Shown in pieces: positions 42,501 through 48,984 of a stretch of 64,000 nt of DNA (within the stretch, counting starts at the first letter, position 1; each line of letters starts with the position of its first letter). Made by a program: the position numbers and the translations under genes. Origin of the DNA: Gari tellinella (taxonomy: Eukaryota; Mollusca; Bivalvia; Cardiida; Psammobiidae); contig OV277869.1 in NCBI GenBank assembly GCA_922989275.2, positions 40,470,189-40,534,188 of the forward strand, given 5' to 3'. Under the pieces are notes generated by a model. It saw only the letters and a list, made by a program, of their open reading frames with translations, did not search any database and was not told the DNA's origin.

Positions 42501-44306
42501 TGGAAGTATTTTTGTTAGTGGAGGAGTAAACTGAATGTGCTAAAAGGCGCTTCTATGGAAGAAAAAGTTAATTCACTTTTGAGCTCTTGCTGATAAATTC
42601 AAATGTTTGATACTGTAAAACATTACCATAATTCTAGATTTTTTTTGCCTTAACCCTTTGCCTGATAAATACGCCTTCGAGATGATTCTAATGAGTAGTC
42701 CCACCATAGGGTTTAATGCAGTAATAAATATTTTAATTTTCGAAATACTCCCCTTATCTGGAGCTCTGATTGTTTTAGCACAAAAGCAATAATGTCTTTC
42801 CCACTATATGTCATCAAAGTTGCCAATAACTTGGATCTTTAAATCAGATGTAATGTTTCACACAATCAACAAAGTAACAAAAACAAAAGGTAATGTAAAA
42901 TAACTTCCTTTACAGTCGGGTATGTCAGCCATTTTCCAAGCCGTCCAGACCGAAGACCTGGGCGATCTGACCAAGGCTCTAGAAACACAAAAACTCGCGG
43001 AGGCCAAGGATGCTCAAGGAAGATCACCCTTACATATGGCAGTACTTGTGGGGCATAAAGAGGCTGCGGAACATTTAGCCAAGAACTTCCCAATATCCAT
43101 GAGAAGTAAAGATAATGTAAGTTCATCTGAATGTATTTACTTAACACAGTACGAGGGAGCTTCAAAAAGAAATGTTACTTGATCAATAACTTCGATTTAA
43201 TTTGTGTAAAATGCATTGTGTGATACCAGAATATCATTTAAAAGAACAATTCTTTGCCTACACTATGGTATATACAATAGTACAACCACTTAAGAAAAAG
43301 TTGATTTGAGGTTATAGGCCCTTTACCCCATAAATATGCCTTTTAAGCTTTTAATTATTCATACCCTGAGAAGAGTATAGTCTCCTGCAAGGAAGTCATG
43401 GACATGAACTATTCAAGTTCCTGTCTAGATGGCAGCTTAACGCAGGCTGAAAGTAAAGCAGAATGTGCCGTATAAAGCAGAATGTGCCTTACGGCACATT
43501 CTGCTTTACTTTCAGCCTGCTTTAAGCCATCACTAGCTATCTTCAATACTAGAAATAGGCTATGGAATAAAGGTTTAAACTTTATTGTTAAATCTTTTGA
43601 ATGTGAAATTCTAAGTTTTAACACAATCCATACATTTTGCTATAATTGAAACAAATTTTGTTTTTTATTACGCAGCTGGAAAGAACACCCCTCCACTATG
43701 CCAATGCTTTATCTGAGAACATGGCGGAACTTCTGGAGAAACATGGGGCGGATACTCTAGCAGTTGATGTGGTGAGTTAAAACCATAAACGTCTGTTTTA
43801 CAAATCTTTCTATAGTCAAAAATTAAATAAAATACCAATTAAAACAGGTAATGGTTAAATACAGGCAAAAAAATCCAATGCAGACAGCTCCTAAAGGAAC
43901 TTTGAAAACTTCAAATTGACAATTGTCAGAATTCCAAAGTAGACTGATTAAATGTTTTGGTAACTAAAAAGATCCACAATGGAACCAAATAACCCACAAG
44001 ATTTACATGTACTTGTTGTTGAAAGAGTTAAAAAATTTGATACATATCTTTGCCTCTTCTTTGCAGCTACAAAGAAAACCATCCTTTTACAAAGAAAACC
44101 CCGATGATATTAAATCAATGACTGGTTCATTAAAATCCTTCTATACTGGCACACAAGAACAGGCAGAACAGGAAACCGGTCAACAGGAAGTCAACTCAGA
44201 ACAGCAGGAAACCGGTCAACAAGAAGTCAACTCAGAACAGCAGGAAACTGGTCAACAGGAAGTAAACTCAGAACAGCAGGAAACCGGTCAACAGGAAGTA
44301 GTGTAG
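33062..44306 (+). CDS. Ankyrin-repeat/DPY30/coiled-coil protein, 11 coding exons
   Basis: Exons 33062-33508, 36993-37193, 37587-37688, 38466-38628, 39463-39740, 40257-40429, 41276-41529, 42117-42283, 42916-43116, 43676-43771 and 44067-44306 join in frame across every GT-AG intron to 773 codons. Order: ankyrin repeats (about 38-250), Pro-rich spacer, DPY30 motif (about 350-397, ending RPWDPIEFLGQWLYKY), Glu/Arg/Lys coiled coil (398-455), another ankyrin-like segment (about 480-540), ankyrin repeats (about 597-694), and a Gln/Glu tail with four ETGQQEV units. DPY30 motifs dimerise and dock amphipathic helices; proteins that pair this motif with other modules are often axonemal (radial-spoke proteins, adenylate kinase 7). 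A ciliary role is inference. The start ATG (ACCATGGAG) lies just after an acceptor at 33051. The exon 4 donor could also be six bases earlier. Confidence 0.85.
33706..33923. repeat. MITE family L in intron 1
   Basis: TACAGTCAAATCTCCCTATT to AATAGAGAATTTAACTGTA. The hairpin 33783-33855 has arms AAAGCAAAGTGACAGTAAAA and the matching TTACTGTCACTTTGCTTT: GGTG has become AGTG and its partner CACC has become CACT. Confidence 0.85.
34073..34286. repeat. MITE family P (TTAA target), nested in a family C end
   Basis: Ends TTAACCCTTAGCCCGCCA and TGGCAGGCTAAGGGTTAA. Inner CTTCAAAGTTGCTCAAAATT. The hairpin 34182-34247 has apex GACGCCGAGTTACTCGGCGTC. Family C right-end sequence (33960-34072 and 34287-34315) flanks it. 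Confidence 0.9.
34683..34748. repeat. B/E-type hairpin, no clear ends
   Basis: CAAACAGTGTAGACCCTGAT pairs with ATCAGGGTCTACACTATTTG. One mismatch in the apex (GGAACC for GGAGCC). Confidence 0.7.
34976..35521. mobile_element. TTAA element inside a hairpin apex, carrying a tRNA-like sequence
   Basis: Ends AGCGACTCGCAACCAGATGG and CATCCGGTTGTGAGTCCCT, flanked by TTAA on both sides. The host site is the TTAA at the centre of the family C hairpin (GCC-TTAA-GGC). A truncated relative lies at 37370-37560. Confidence 0.85.
35116..35203 (-). tRNA. tRNA-like sequence, probably a pseudogene
   Basis: On the minus strand GTTCCGTGGTCCATTGGTCT with AAGCGG looks like a Pol III A box, and CCGGGTTCGAATCTCACC carries a B box. 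The spacing (about 88 nt) would suit a tRNA with a long variable arm. Acceptor and T-stem pairing is poor, so I treat it as a tRNA-derived remnant carried by the transposon. Confidence 0.4.
35780..36273. repeat. MITE family B with a second B nested inside
   Basis: The outer copy runs TTAACTCTTTCCTCCCTGAA to CATGACTAGGGATTAAAG. It was hit at the TTAA of its own subterminal ACTTTAAATGG by an inner copy. Outer hairpin apex GGCTCCTTAAGGAGCC. Confidence 0.85.
35803..36049. repeat. MITE family B, inner nested copy
   Basis: TTAACCCTTTCAACCCTAGT to GTTTCAGGGAGGAAAGAGTT. Hairpin apex GGCTCCGAAAGGAGCC, which differs from the outer copy's. Confidence 0.85.
36270..36512. repeat. MITE family C, abutting B
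   Basis: CTAACCCATTACTCCATAAA to GAAATTAAGGGTT. The right arm of the hairpin is shortened. Confidence 0.7.
36594..36710. repeat. MITE family E fragment
   Basis: TAACTCTTTCAACACTAAGT and AGGAGCCCTCTATTCTGGGT with TTTTAAACAGG and GTTGAAAGACT: both ends remain, and one hairpin arm is gone. Confidence 0.6.
36715..36928. repeat. MITE family P, 65 bp before exon 2
   Basis: TTAACCCTTAGCCTGCCA to TGGCCGGCTAAGGGTTAA, in the opposite orientation to the copy at 34073. The hairpin apex GACGCCGAGTAACTCGGCGTC is its complement. Confidence 0.9.
36993..37193 (+). CDS. Exon 2 of the ankyrin/DPY30 gene
   Basis: 67 codons in phase 0, EKVKTIHSAVVESNWDVVKD onward, with the ankyrin core GLPPLHKAVILGE. Acceptor TTTTTCTACAG, donor AAT|GTGAGT. 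Confidence 0.9.
37370..37560. repeat. Truncated relative of the 34976-35521 element
   Basis: Shares ATGGAAAATATCTAAAAA, TTTTTGGACTGATCATATTT and a GTATTTTCTTCTTTTTTG tract with that element. The right end is diverged. Confidence 0.7.
37587..37688 (+). CDS. Exon 3 of the ankyrin/DPY30 gene
   Basis: 34 codons, MGRTALHHAAGCRDGGNMYQ onward, an ankyrin repeat split by its introns. Donor TTG|GTAAGA. Confidence 0.9.
37745..38090. repeat. MITE family C half with a full C (37854-38090) inserted
   Basis: A half element (TTTACCCCATAACCCATTTC to TCTGTTTTACTTTAA) was hit at 37854 by a second copy ending TATCAGGTAAAGGGTTAA. Confidence 0.75.
38203..38334. repeat. MITE family F, outer left end missing
   Basis: CACAAAATCCTATGGTGTCA, the hairpin with GAGACGATTCTGATGAGTAG, and ATACTCCCCTTATCTTAATT. 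Confidence 0.7.
38466..38628 (+). CDS. Exon 4 of the ankyrin/DPY30 gene
   Basis: NGKTPKEIYDDPDILPNEKT onward, the end of the ankyrin block and a charged linker. Donor ACTG|GTAGGT; GAAG|GTACTG six bases earlier keeps the same phase. Confidence 0.8.
38662..38906. repeat. MITE family C, first of three abutting elements
   Basis: TTAACCCCATAAATATGCC to TATGGGGTAAAGGGTTAA. Its right TTAA (38903-38906) starts the next element. Confidence 0.9.
38903..39122. repeat. MITE family B, middle of three abutting elements
   Basis: TTAACCCATTCCTTCCTGAA to GCCTGCACATGTTATTAA. The hairpin is badly worn (CAGAGCAGACCCTTTAGAAG), so it is the oldest of the three. Confidence 0.75.
39119..39370. repeat. MITE family C, last of three abutting elements
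   Basis: TTAACCCTTTACCTCATAGC to ATGGGGGAAAGGGTTAA. Perfect GTGCC/GGCAC hairpin with apex GTGCCTTCAGGCAC. Confidence 0.9.
39463..39740 (+). CDS. Exon 5, Pro-rich spacer and DPY30 motif
   Basis: TPTEKPPTPKPQTPK spacer, then YVADHLGLALTEALAEIAEK RPWDPIEFLGQWL, which fits the DPY30 pattern of a Leu-rich helix, RPxDPIxFL and an aromatic end. Donor AGG|GTATGT. Confidence 0.9.
39765..39901. repeat. MITE family F, hairpin deleted
   Basis: CAGGGCTCCAGATAAGAGGG to CTCCCCTTATCTGGAGCTTG. The middle keeps ACATTTTCAGCAACAAATC but not the hairpin. Confidence 0.7.
39976..40212. repeat. MITE family C in intron 5
   Basis: TTAACCCTTTACTCCATAGA to CTATGAAGTAAATGTTTAA. The hairpin is shortened (AAAATAAAGAACATTCTGTT). 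Confidence 0.8.
40257..40429 (+). CDS. Exon 6, coiled coil
   Basis: QKDILAQIREEEKAKELERE and on: continuous charged helix of Glu, Lys, Arg and Gln. Donor AA|GTAGGT, phase 2. Confidence 0.9.
40451..40810. repeat. MITE family C interrupted by family N
   Basis: TTAACCCATTACCCCAGAAA begins the element. It is interrupted at the TTTAA that ends its hairpin (CCTGCTTTAA) by 40649-40789. Confidence 0.7.
40649..40789. repeat. MITE family N (TTAA target), 141 bp
   Basis: Ends TTAACCCATTCAGCCAT and ATGAGTGAATGGGTTAA. Internal repeats of CATACTGACTCATTTTGA. No hairpin module. Confidence 0.75.
40978..41223. repeat. MITE family E in intron 6
   Basis: TTAACTCTTTCAACAATAAG to GGCGTTGAAAGAGTTAA. Hairpin apex GGCTCCTACAGGAGCC. 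Confidence 0.85.
41276..41529 (+). CDS. Exon 7 of the ankyrin/DPY30 gene
   Basis: KAKEAALSQQPGLETVMEDE to KIRENVEAI, with an ankyrin-like GQTELHRLAAQTAADLTTLL. The acceptor lies 53 bp after a family E MITE. Confidence 0.9.
41550..42097. repeat. Nested D, L and B MITEs in intron 7
   Basis: A left family D end (TACAGTGCTCCCTCCCTAC) and its inner GTTCGGAGGGAGTTGTTA occupy 41555-41640. Family L pieces (AAAGCAAGGTTACATTAAA and GAGAGGTTTTACTATA) surround a family B copy (about 41790-42027, CTCTTTCCTCCCTGGACAG to GGTTCAAAGGGTCAA). Confidence 0.7.
42117..42283 (+). CDS. Exon 8 of the ankyrin/DPY30 gene
   Basis: DNYMLKLMEMGEYEKVQQLL onward, 55 codons plus the split Asp. Donor CAG|GTCAGC is weaker than the others. 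Confidence 0.85.
42317..42571. repeat. MITE family C in intron 8
   Basis: TACCCTATAATTACCCAATA to ATGGAAGAAAAAGTTAA. Hairpin with one mismatch in the apex (GTGCCTTAAGGTAC). Confidence 0.8.
42650..42768. repeat. Hybrid MITE: family C left end, family F right half
   Basis: TTAACCCTTTGCCTGATAAA is a family C end. From 42679 the sequence is the right half of an F hairpin (CGAGATGATTCTAATGAGTA) and the F right end (CTCCCCTTATCTGGAGCTCT). Confidence 0.75.
42916..43116 (+). CDS. Exon 9 of the ankyrin/DPY30 gene
   Basis: 67 codons, the same length and phase as exon 2, with ankyrin core GRSPLHMAVLVGHKEAAEHL and the same ending (SKDN here, HKDN in exon 2). This suggests that exons 2-3 and 9-10 arose by internal duplication. 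Confidence 0.9.
43319..43576. repeat. MITE family C with a duplicated hairpin step
   Basis: CCTTTACCCCATAAATATGC to CTATGGAATAAAGGTTTAA. Part of the left hairpin arm (AAAGCAGAATGTGCC) is repeated in tandem at about 43454-43486. Confidence 0.8.
43676..43771 (+). CDS. Exon 10 of the ankyrin/DPY30 gene
   Basis: 32 codons, LERTPLHYANALSENMAELL onward, parallel to exon 3. Donor GTG|GTGAGT. Confidence 0.9.
43851..44030. repeat. MITE family E fragment in intron 10
   Basis: CAATGCAGACAGCTCCTAAA, GAATTCCAAAGTAGACTG and GTTGTTGAAAGAGTTAA: right half only. Confidence 0.6.
44067..44306 (+). CDS. Exon 11, Gln/Glu-rich tail and stop
   Basis: LQRKPSFYKENPDDIKSM, then four units of ETGQQEVNSEQQ coded by a 36-bp minisatellite (about 44174-44303), then TAG. 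Confidence 0.9.
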   Translation, partial: LQRKPSFYKENPDDIKSMTGSLKSFYTGTQEQAEQETGQQEVNSEQQETGQQEVNSEQQETGQQEVNSEQQETGQQEVV

Positions 44307-44407
44307 AGGAACAAGGCTTTGAGTAATAGTATGATATTTAGAAACTGAACTTTTAATTTAATTGAGCGATGACCATGACAGATGCATTTCTACAGTGTTG
44401 AATTATA

Positions 44408-44580
44408 CAGGGTTCCATTTAGGAGAAAGTAAAAAATTTGTATCTACACTGAACCTTATGTTGTGACTACTCATTGGAATTGTCTCTTAGAGAGGTGATT
44501 TCAATGAGTAGTCACAACATAGAATTTGATAGAGATATTAAGTTTTAGTATTCTAAATACTCTCTTTAATTGGCCCTACT
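44408..44580. repeat. MITE family F in the 3' UTR
   Basis: ACAGGGTTCCATTTAGGAG to ACTCTCTTTAATTGGCCCTA. The hairpin GTTGTGACTACTCATTGGAA pairs with its complement. It lies between the stop codon and the poly(A) signal, so it should be in the mRNA. Confidence 0.75.
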
Positions 44581-44656
44581 GTGTGAATATGTATGATTTG
44601 AAATGATATGATAAAATCTACAGATATATGTGCATATTGAAATTGTTTAATTGTAC

Positions 44657-44662
44657 AATAAA
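44657..44662 (+). terminator. Poly(A) signal of the ankyrin/DPY30 gene
   Basis: AATAAA about 350 bp after the stop codon, with AT-rich sequence and a second AATAAA at about 44684. Chosen by position. Confidence 0.5.
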
Positions 44663-45099
44663 GAACAATTTTGACTATTCTACAATAAAATCCATGACAA
44701 AATGACCATAATACTCTATTTGCAAACAAGACAAAATAAATCCTTACTTTCCTTTTTCAACCAACTCAAATATGTGAGTTTGATTTATCTAGATTGGACC
44801 TTATCAACTGTTGAAATAAGCTGTATGTGATATTTAGTGGCCAAACAGATATTTCTGATTTTTTGGAGTTTCATCTCTCTTTATCTACATATATTTGCCT
44901 CTGTGATATTAAAATTAAAAGTTGAGGCATGAGAAAACAAGACTTTTTTGCGTTGCAAACAGTGTAGACAAACACAAGCTGCTGCATCAGAGATACAGTG
45001 TCTGGTCATAATCTATACTATTTGACAACTCAACAGGATCTACAGCACTGTTTTACAATACATAAAGTCTTGTTTTCTTGGCACAACTAAAATGTTTAG

Positions 45100-45689
45100 A
45101 CAGTGGTGAAGACGTAATTCTTTACCAACAATCACATTAACACCATAACCCAGTGTCTGATCACACGTCAACATCTCATCCCAGTGTCCGATTAGTAACA
45201 CCTCAACCCGGTGTCCGATTAGAAACGAATTAACACAGTGTCTGATCAGTAACATCTTATCCCAGTGTCTGATCAGGTTTCAATAACCCAGTGTCTGATC
45301 AGTTTCAAACTTTTTGAAATTCAGATCAAGACTAATTCTAAATATAATATTTTTTCAAAAAGTTGCCATTTTCTACATTTAAGGGTATTGTGTTTGATTT
45401 TGTTTTGTTTAACTCTTTGAACCCTAGTCCCGCTTATAGGCGTCCTTTTCAAACAGTGTACATGTGAATAGTACACTTGTCCTGTGCAAACAGTGAAGAC
45501 CCAGATCAGAGGGCTCCGAAAGGAGCCCTCTGATCAGGGTCTTCACTGTTTGTCATAATGCTAAACATTGACAAAAACAACCCTTAAAAGTCAGAAATGG
45601 ACTAGACTAAAATGGAAACTGGAATTTTCCATTTAAAGTTTCAGGGAGGAAAGAGTTAAGCAGGAAAGAACAATGTCTTCTCCACTGTA
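45100..45689. repeat. MITE family A with expanded hairpin arm and nested B
   Basis: AGACAGTGGTGAAGACGTAA to AATGTCTTCTCCACTGTA. Instead of one right hairpin arm it has about six tandem copies of a unit of roughly 30 bp containing CCCAGTGTCTGATCAG (45149-45303). A family B element sits at 45419-45659. Confidence 0.75.
45419..45659. repeat. MITE family B nested in A
   Basis: TTAACTCTTTGAACCCTAGT to GTTTCAGGGAGGAAAGAGTT. Perfect hairpin with apex GGCTCCGAAAGGAGCC. Confidence 0.9.
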
Positions 45690-46061
45690 TTATCTTCTTC
45701 ATGACCTAATGTCCTGTAAAACTTTATTCATTTGAAGTTGTACAGTAGTTTTAACTTTTCTACCTACATTTATATACATACAATTTATACTGCATTGTTG
45801 TGTTTCCGATATTTATTGTGAAATAACTACGCATTTATAATCTTGATGCATTTCTACAGCTCATCTTTTTTACTATATATAGTTACGTAACATGTTTGAA
45901 ATTTTTACAAATAAAGTTTCTACAGATTTTGTATACACAGTGTTATTAACTGTTCATACAATCCTGTTCTTCTAGGTGTTCTGTGGAGGTACCTTTTTGG
46001 ACCCCTTGACTAACACTTGAAGTTGAAAGTAACACTAGAAGGTCCTATCACTATTTCTATT

Positions 46062-46275
46062 CAACCCTTACCCCATAGCTTATTTTCAGTATTTAAGACA
46101 GATGGTTCTTTACAGCAGGATTAAAGTAAAGCAGAATCCTCCTGAAGGAGCATTCTGGTTTACTTTTAGCCTGCTTTAAGCTACCATCTGCTTGGACATA
46201 TAGGAAATATTTCTTATGGTGCATATTCATGACTGTATAAAATGTAACTATTTTCTTTTAGGGAGGAGTAAACCT
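46062..46275. repeat. MITE family C, ends worn
   Basis: CAACCCTTACCCCATAGCTT through a hairpin with apex CCTCCTGAAGGAGC to TTTTAGGGAGGAGTAAACC. Confidence 0.7.
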
Positions 46276-46572
46276 TTTCTTCCTCCCAAACAGCTTGTTT
46301 TCAGTATTGTTCAAGATGGTTGGTTGCTTACAGCAGGTTAACAGTAAAGCAGAATGTTTCTAAACAGGAAAACAAACTATGAAAATTTGAAACCAGAAAC
46401 CAGTGATAATATGAAACCAGAAACCAATAACAGGAAAACAACAAGAGCAAACCATTCAATACTTACTATTCACATGCGTTTGAGCTGAGGTGAAAGACAG
46501 ATCTATGCCAGCTTTGTTAATTAATTCAGGCTGCTCCCATTACTTTTATTTTGCACTCAACTGTTTTCTCTC

Positions 46573-46824
46573 TTAACTCATTGAGCTCTAGTGACGCATC
46601 CTTTAGTTTACCAAAGGTGTAAATTGGAAGAGTACAGTTGTCTTATGCAAACAGTCAAGTACCTGATCAGAGGGCTCCTGCAGGAGCCCTCTGATCAGGG
46701 TCATCACACTGTTTGTCATTTTGTAAAATATTATAAAAAAAACAACCCTAAATAGTCCAAAATGGATCAGGCTTTATTGTAAACAGGAATTGTCCATTGG
46801 AAATTTCAGGGGATAATGAGTTAA
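46573..46824. repeat. MITE family B, sharing TTAA with a C copy
   Basis: TTAACTCATTGAGCTCTAGT to TTTCAGGGGATAATGAGTTAA. Hairpin apex GGCTCCTGCAGGAGCC. The right TTAA (46821-46824) begins the next element. Confidence 0.85.
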
Positions 46825-47069
46825 CCCATTACCCCATAACCTGTTTCTAATATTGAACATAGGTGCTCACTTAAAGCAGACTGAAAGGAAAGCAGAATGC
46901 GCCTCAAGACGCATTCTGCTTTACTTTTAGCCTGCTTTAGGCATCTGCTAGGATCTCTAAAATATTTCTTATGATGAATATTCATGACTGTATAAAGTGA
47001 AACTATTTTCTTCAGTGTAGGAAATAAATTTGAGGCGTAAAAAGGCGTATTTATGGGGTAATGGGTTAA
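46821..47069. repeat. MITE family C, abutting B
   Basis: TTAACCCATTACCCCATAAC to TATGGGGTAATGGGTTAA. The hairpin has a changed but still paired apex (GCGCCTCAAGACGC, one wobble). Confidence 0.9.
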
Positions 47070-47144
47070 GAGATCCCCGGCAGGTTGAATTGCATTCCTA
47101 AAGCTTGGTCCTACAGTTAACATGTAATTCTTTCCTAATTAACC

Positions 47145-47480
47145 CATTTATACTAAAACCTTTGTTGATTGCAAACAGTTTGGAGCCAAATCAGACACAA
47201 GTTAAATTGGTGTTTGATTAAGTTCAAAATTGTTTGCAATGCAAATTTTATTGGATTGTGTTTGCATTTCATGTAACCGATTACCCCATAGCTTGTTTCT
47301 AGTATTGAAGATAGGTGACCACATTCTGCTTTACTTTCAGCCTGCTTCAAGTTACAATGTGTTAAGATATAGAAAATTGTCTTTATAGTGCATCTTCACG
47401 ACTGTATAACCTGGAACTATTTTCTTCAATGGAGGAAATTAAAATTGTAAAAAAGGCGTATTTATGGGGTAATGGGTAAC
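47145..47480. repeat. A-type hairpin remnant followed by a C copy
   Basis: CAAACAGTTTGGAGCCAAAT to AAGTTCAAAATTGTTTGC (47172-47241) is a worn A/D hairpin. From 47276 a C element runs from CCGATTACCCCATAGC to TATGGGGTAATGGGTAAC and lacks its left hairpin arm. Confidence 0.65.
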
Positions 47481-47619
47481 ATGTGTGAGAATAACCTCTT
47501 CTCAAAAGGCAGCTATGATACAGCTCTGCAAATTCTACAGTGAGCTGTAATGTTTGGTTCCAAAATGTGTTAATGTCTAACCATCTGCCCAAATATGAGC
47601 ATCTATCACTTCATTTTCA

Positions 47620-47783
47620 AACCCATTACCCCATAGCTTGTTTCTAGTTTTGCAAATAGGTGACTGCTTAAAGCAGGTTGAAAGTAAAGCAGAATGTGCC
47701 TTAAGGCCTTACTTTCAACCTGCTTTACGTGGTCACCTGTCATCAATACTAATAACAGGCTATCCATGGGGTAATGGGTTAAA
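47620..47783. repeat. MITE family C, short symmetric form
   Basis: Both halves are of the ATAGCCTG-type end: ACCCATTACCCCATAGCTTG and ATAACAGGCTATCCATGGGG. The element is therefore an inverted duplication of one side rather than an internal deletion of the usual asymmetric form. The hairpin apex is shortened. Confidence 0.75.
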
Positions 47784-47953
47784 GAGAGTAAATCATAGAC
47801 TGACAATAAAGTAAAAATATAGCTTGAAATAAGCATTCACATGTCTCAACACTGATTAATATGATGGAAAGGTTTAAGGAAATATGACTGCCGTCGTAAA
47901 GAAAACATTATTTTCCCCAATAAATGAGTTTATACTAGAATCTATAGATCGAT

Positions 47954-48021
47954 CCAAAACAGTTTGGAGCCAGATCAGAAGCCAGATTACATGGCAGCTG
48001 ATCTGGCTCCAAACTGTTTGC
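47954..48021. repeat. A/D-type hairpin
   Basis: AAAACAGTTTGGAGCCAGAT pairs with ATCTGGCTCCAAACTGTTTG. The apex AGCCAGATTACATGGCAGC is imperfect. The left flank TTTCCCCAATAAATGAGTTT suggests a decayed family A element. Confidence 0.65.
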
Positions 48022-48094
48022 TATTCAAATTAAAACTAATTGTTTGTTTTTCAGATGCTTGGCATTAACTACACTTCTGACTATACTGTATTAC

Positions 48095-48312
48095 TCTTAT
48101 CATGCTTGTGGCGGATTATCCTACAGTGATTACCATTGCAAACAGTTTGGATCCAGATGAGACGCCGCATAACGCGGCGTCTCAACAGGATCCAAACTGT
48201 TTCACACTCTGACCAGCCTGTTTTGGAAAGAAATTTTGAAAATTCTATTTTTAAACTGTAGTAAACGACAATTGTTGCAGAGGAAAAAATTATTCAGCAT
48301 GCAAAGAGTTAC
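48095..48312. repeat. MITE family O, ends worn
   Basis: TTATCATGCTTGTGGCGG to TTCAGCATGCAAAGAGTTA. The hairpin 48138-48205 has apex GACGCCGCATAACGCGGCGTC. Confidence 0.7.
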
Positions 48313-48445
48313 TTAAACAGCAAAAAAAGAGAAAAATGCTTTCTCCACTCATGGTACAATACAATTAATCAAGCCATTACGCAAAATATGGTACGATATA
48401 GATAAAGGCAATGACTAAACTAATTCCTACACAAACATTCCTTAC

Positions 48446-48984
48446 CTGTCAGTTTTCCAGACGTGTATCCGAAGCTGTTTGGCAGTGGTCTGGGTTTCTG
48501 GTCTGCTCTCCGACACCACTCTTCAAACCGTTTCTGAGCCTTGACCTTCTGGTCTTTCTGCAATCTCTGCTCTTCTTCCTCCTTCATCTTATCCTCTCTC
48601 TTCTTCTGTCTTTGCTCTTGCTTCTTCTGGTCTATCCATTCCTGGAACTTCCTATCCGCTTTCACTTCTGTCATCTTTTTCTGCTCCTCTTTTATCATTG
48701 TTTCGGTCTTCTCTCTCTGTTTATCTAACTTCTTTTTCAATTTCTCCTCAAAGGTTTTCCTTTCCACCCAGTCCTTTCTATTCTCATCAGCCTTTTGTAG
48801 CTTTTTTTCTTTAACAATCTGTTCTTGTTCTTTTTTTACTTTCTCTTCTTTCTTCTTCTGTCTCTCATCTCTTCTTTTCTCTCTATCCTCTTTAACTTTT
48901 TCTATAAGCCACTGCTCCCAAGGTGACATGCCTGGTTCATTCTCTGTCTCATTCTCATCTGTTTGTGATGAGTCAACAAATTTT
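48446..48984 (-). CDS. CCDC34: CCDC34 exon 4, coiled coil
   Basis: Begins at acceptor TTATCTTACAG with KFVDSSQTDENETENE and ends ACAG|GTAAGG in phase 1. Unspliced, the frame would read five more codons to a stop (KECLCRN), so intron retention would give a short C-terminus. Confidence 0.85.

Noticed and set aside
47070..47110. Possible last CCDC34 exon (minus), reading GPSFRNAIQPAGDL after KLTG
   Set aside because: The phase fits and PSF-N-I recalls the vertebrate tail, but the acceptor is poor, the key Pro/Trp residues are missing and the frame runs into a family C MITE.
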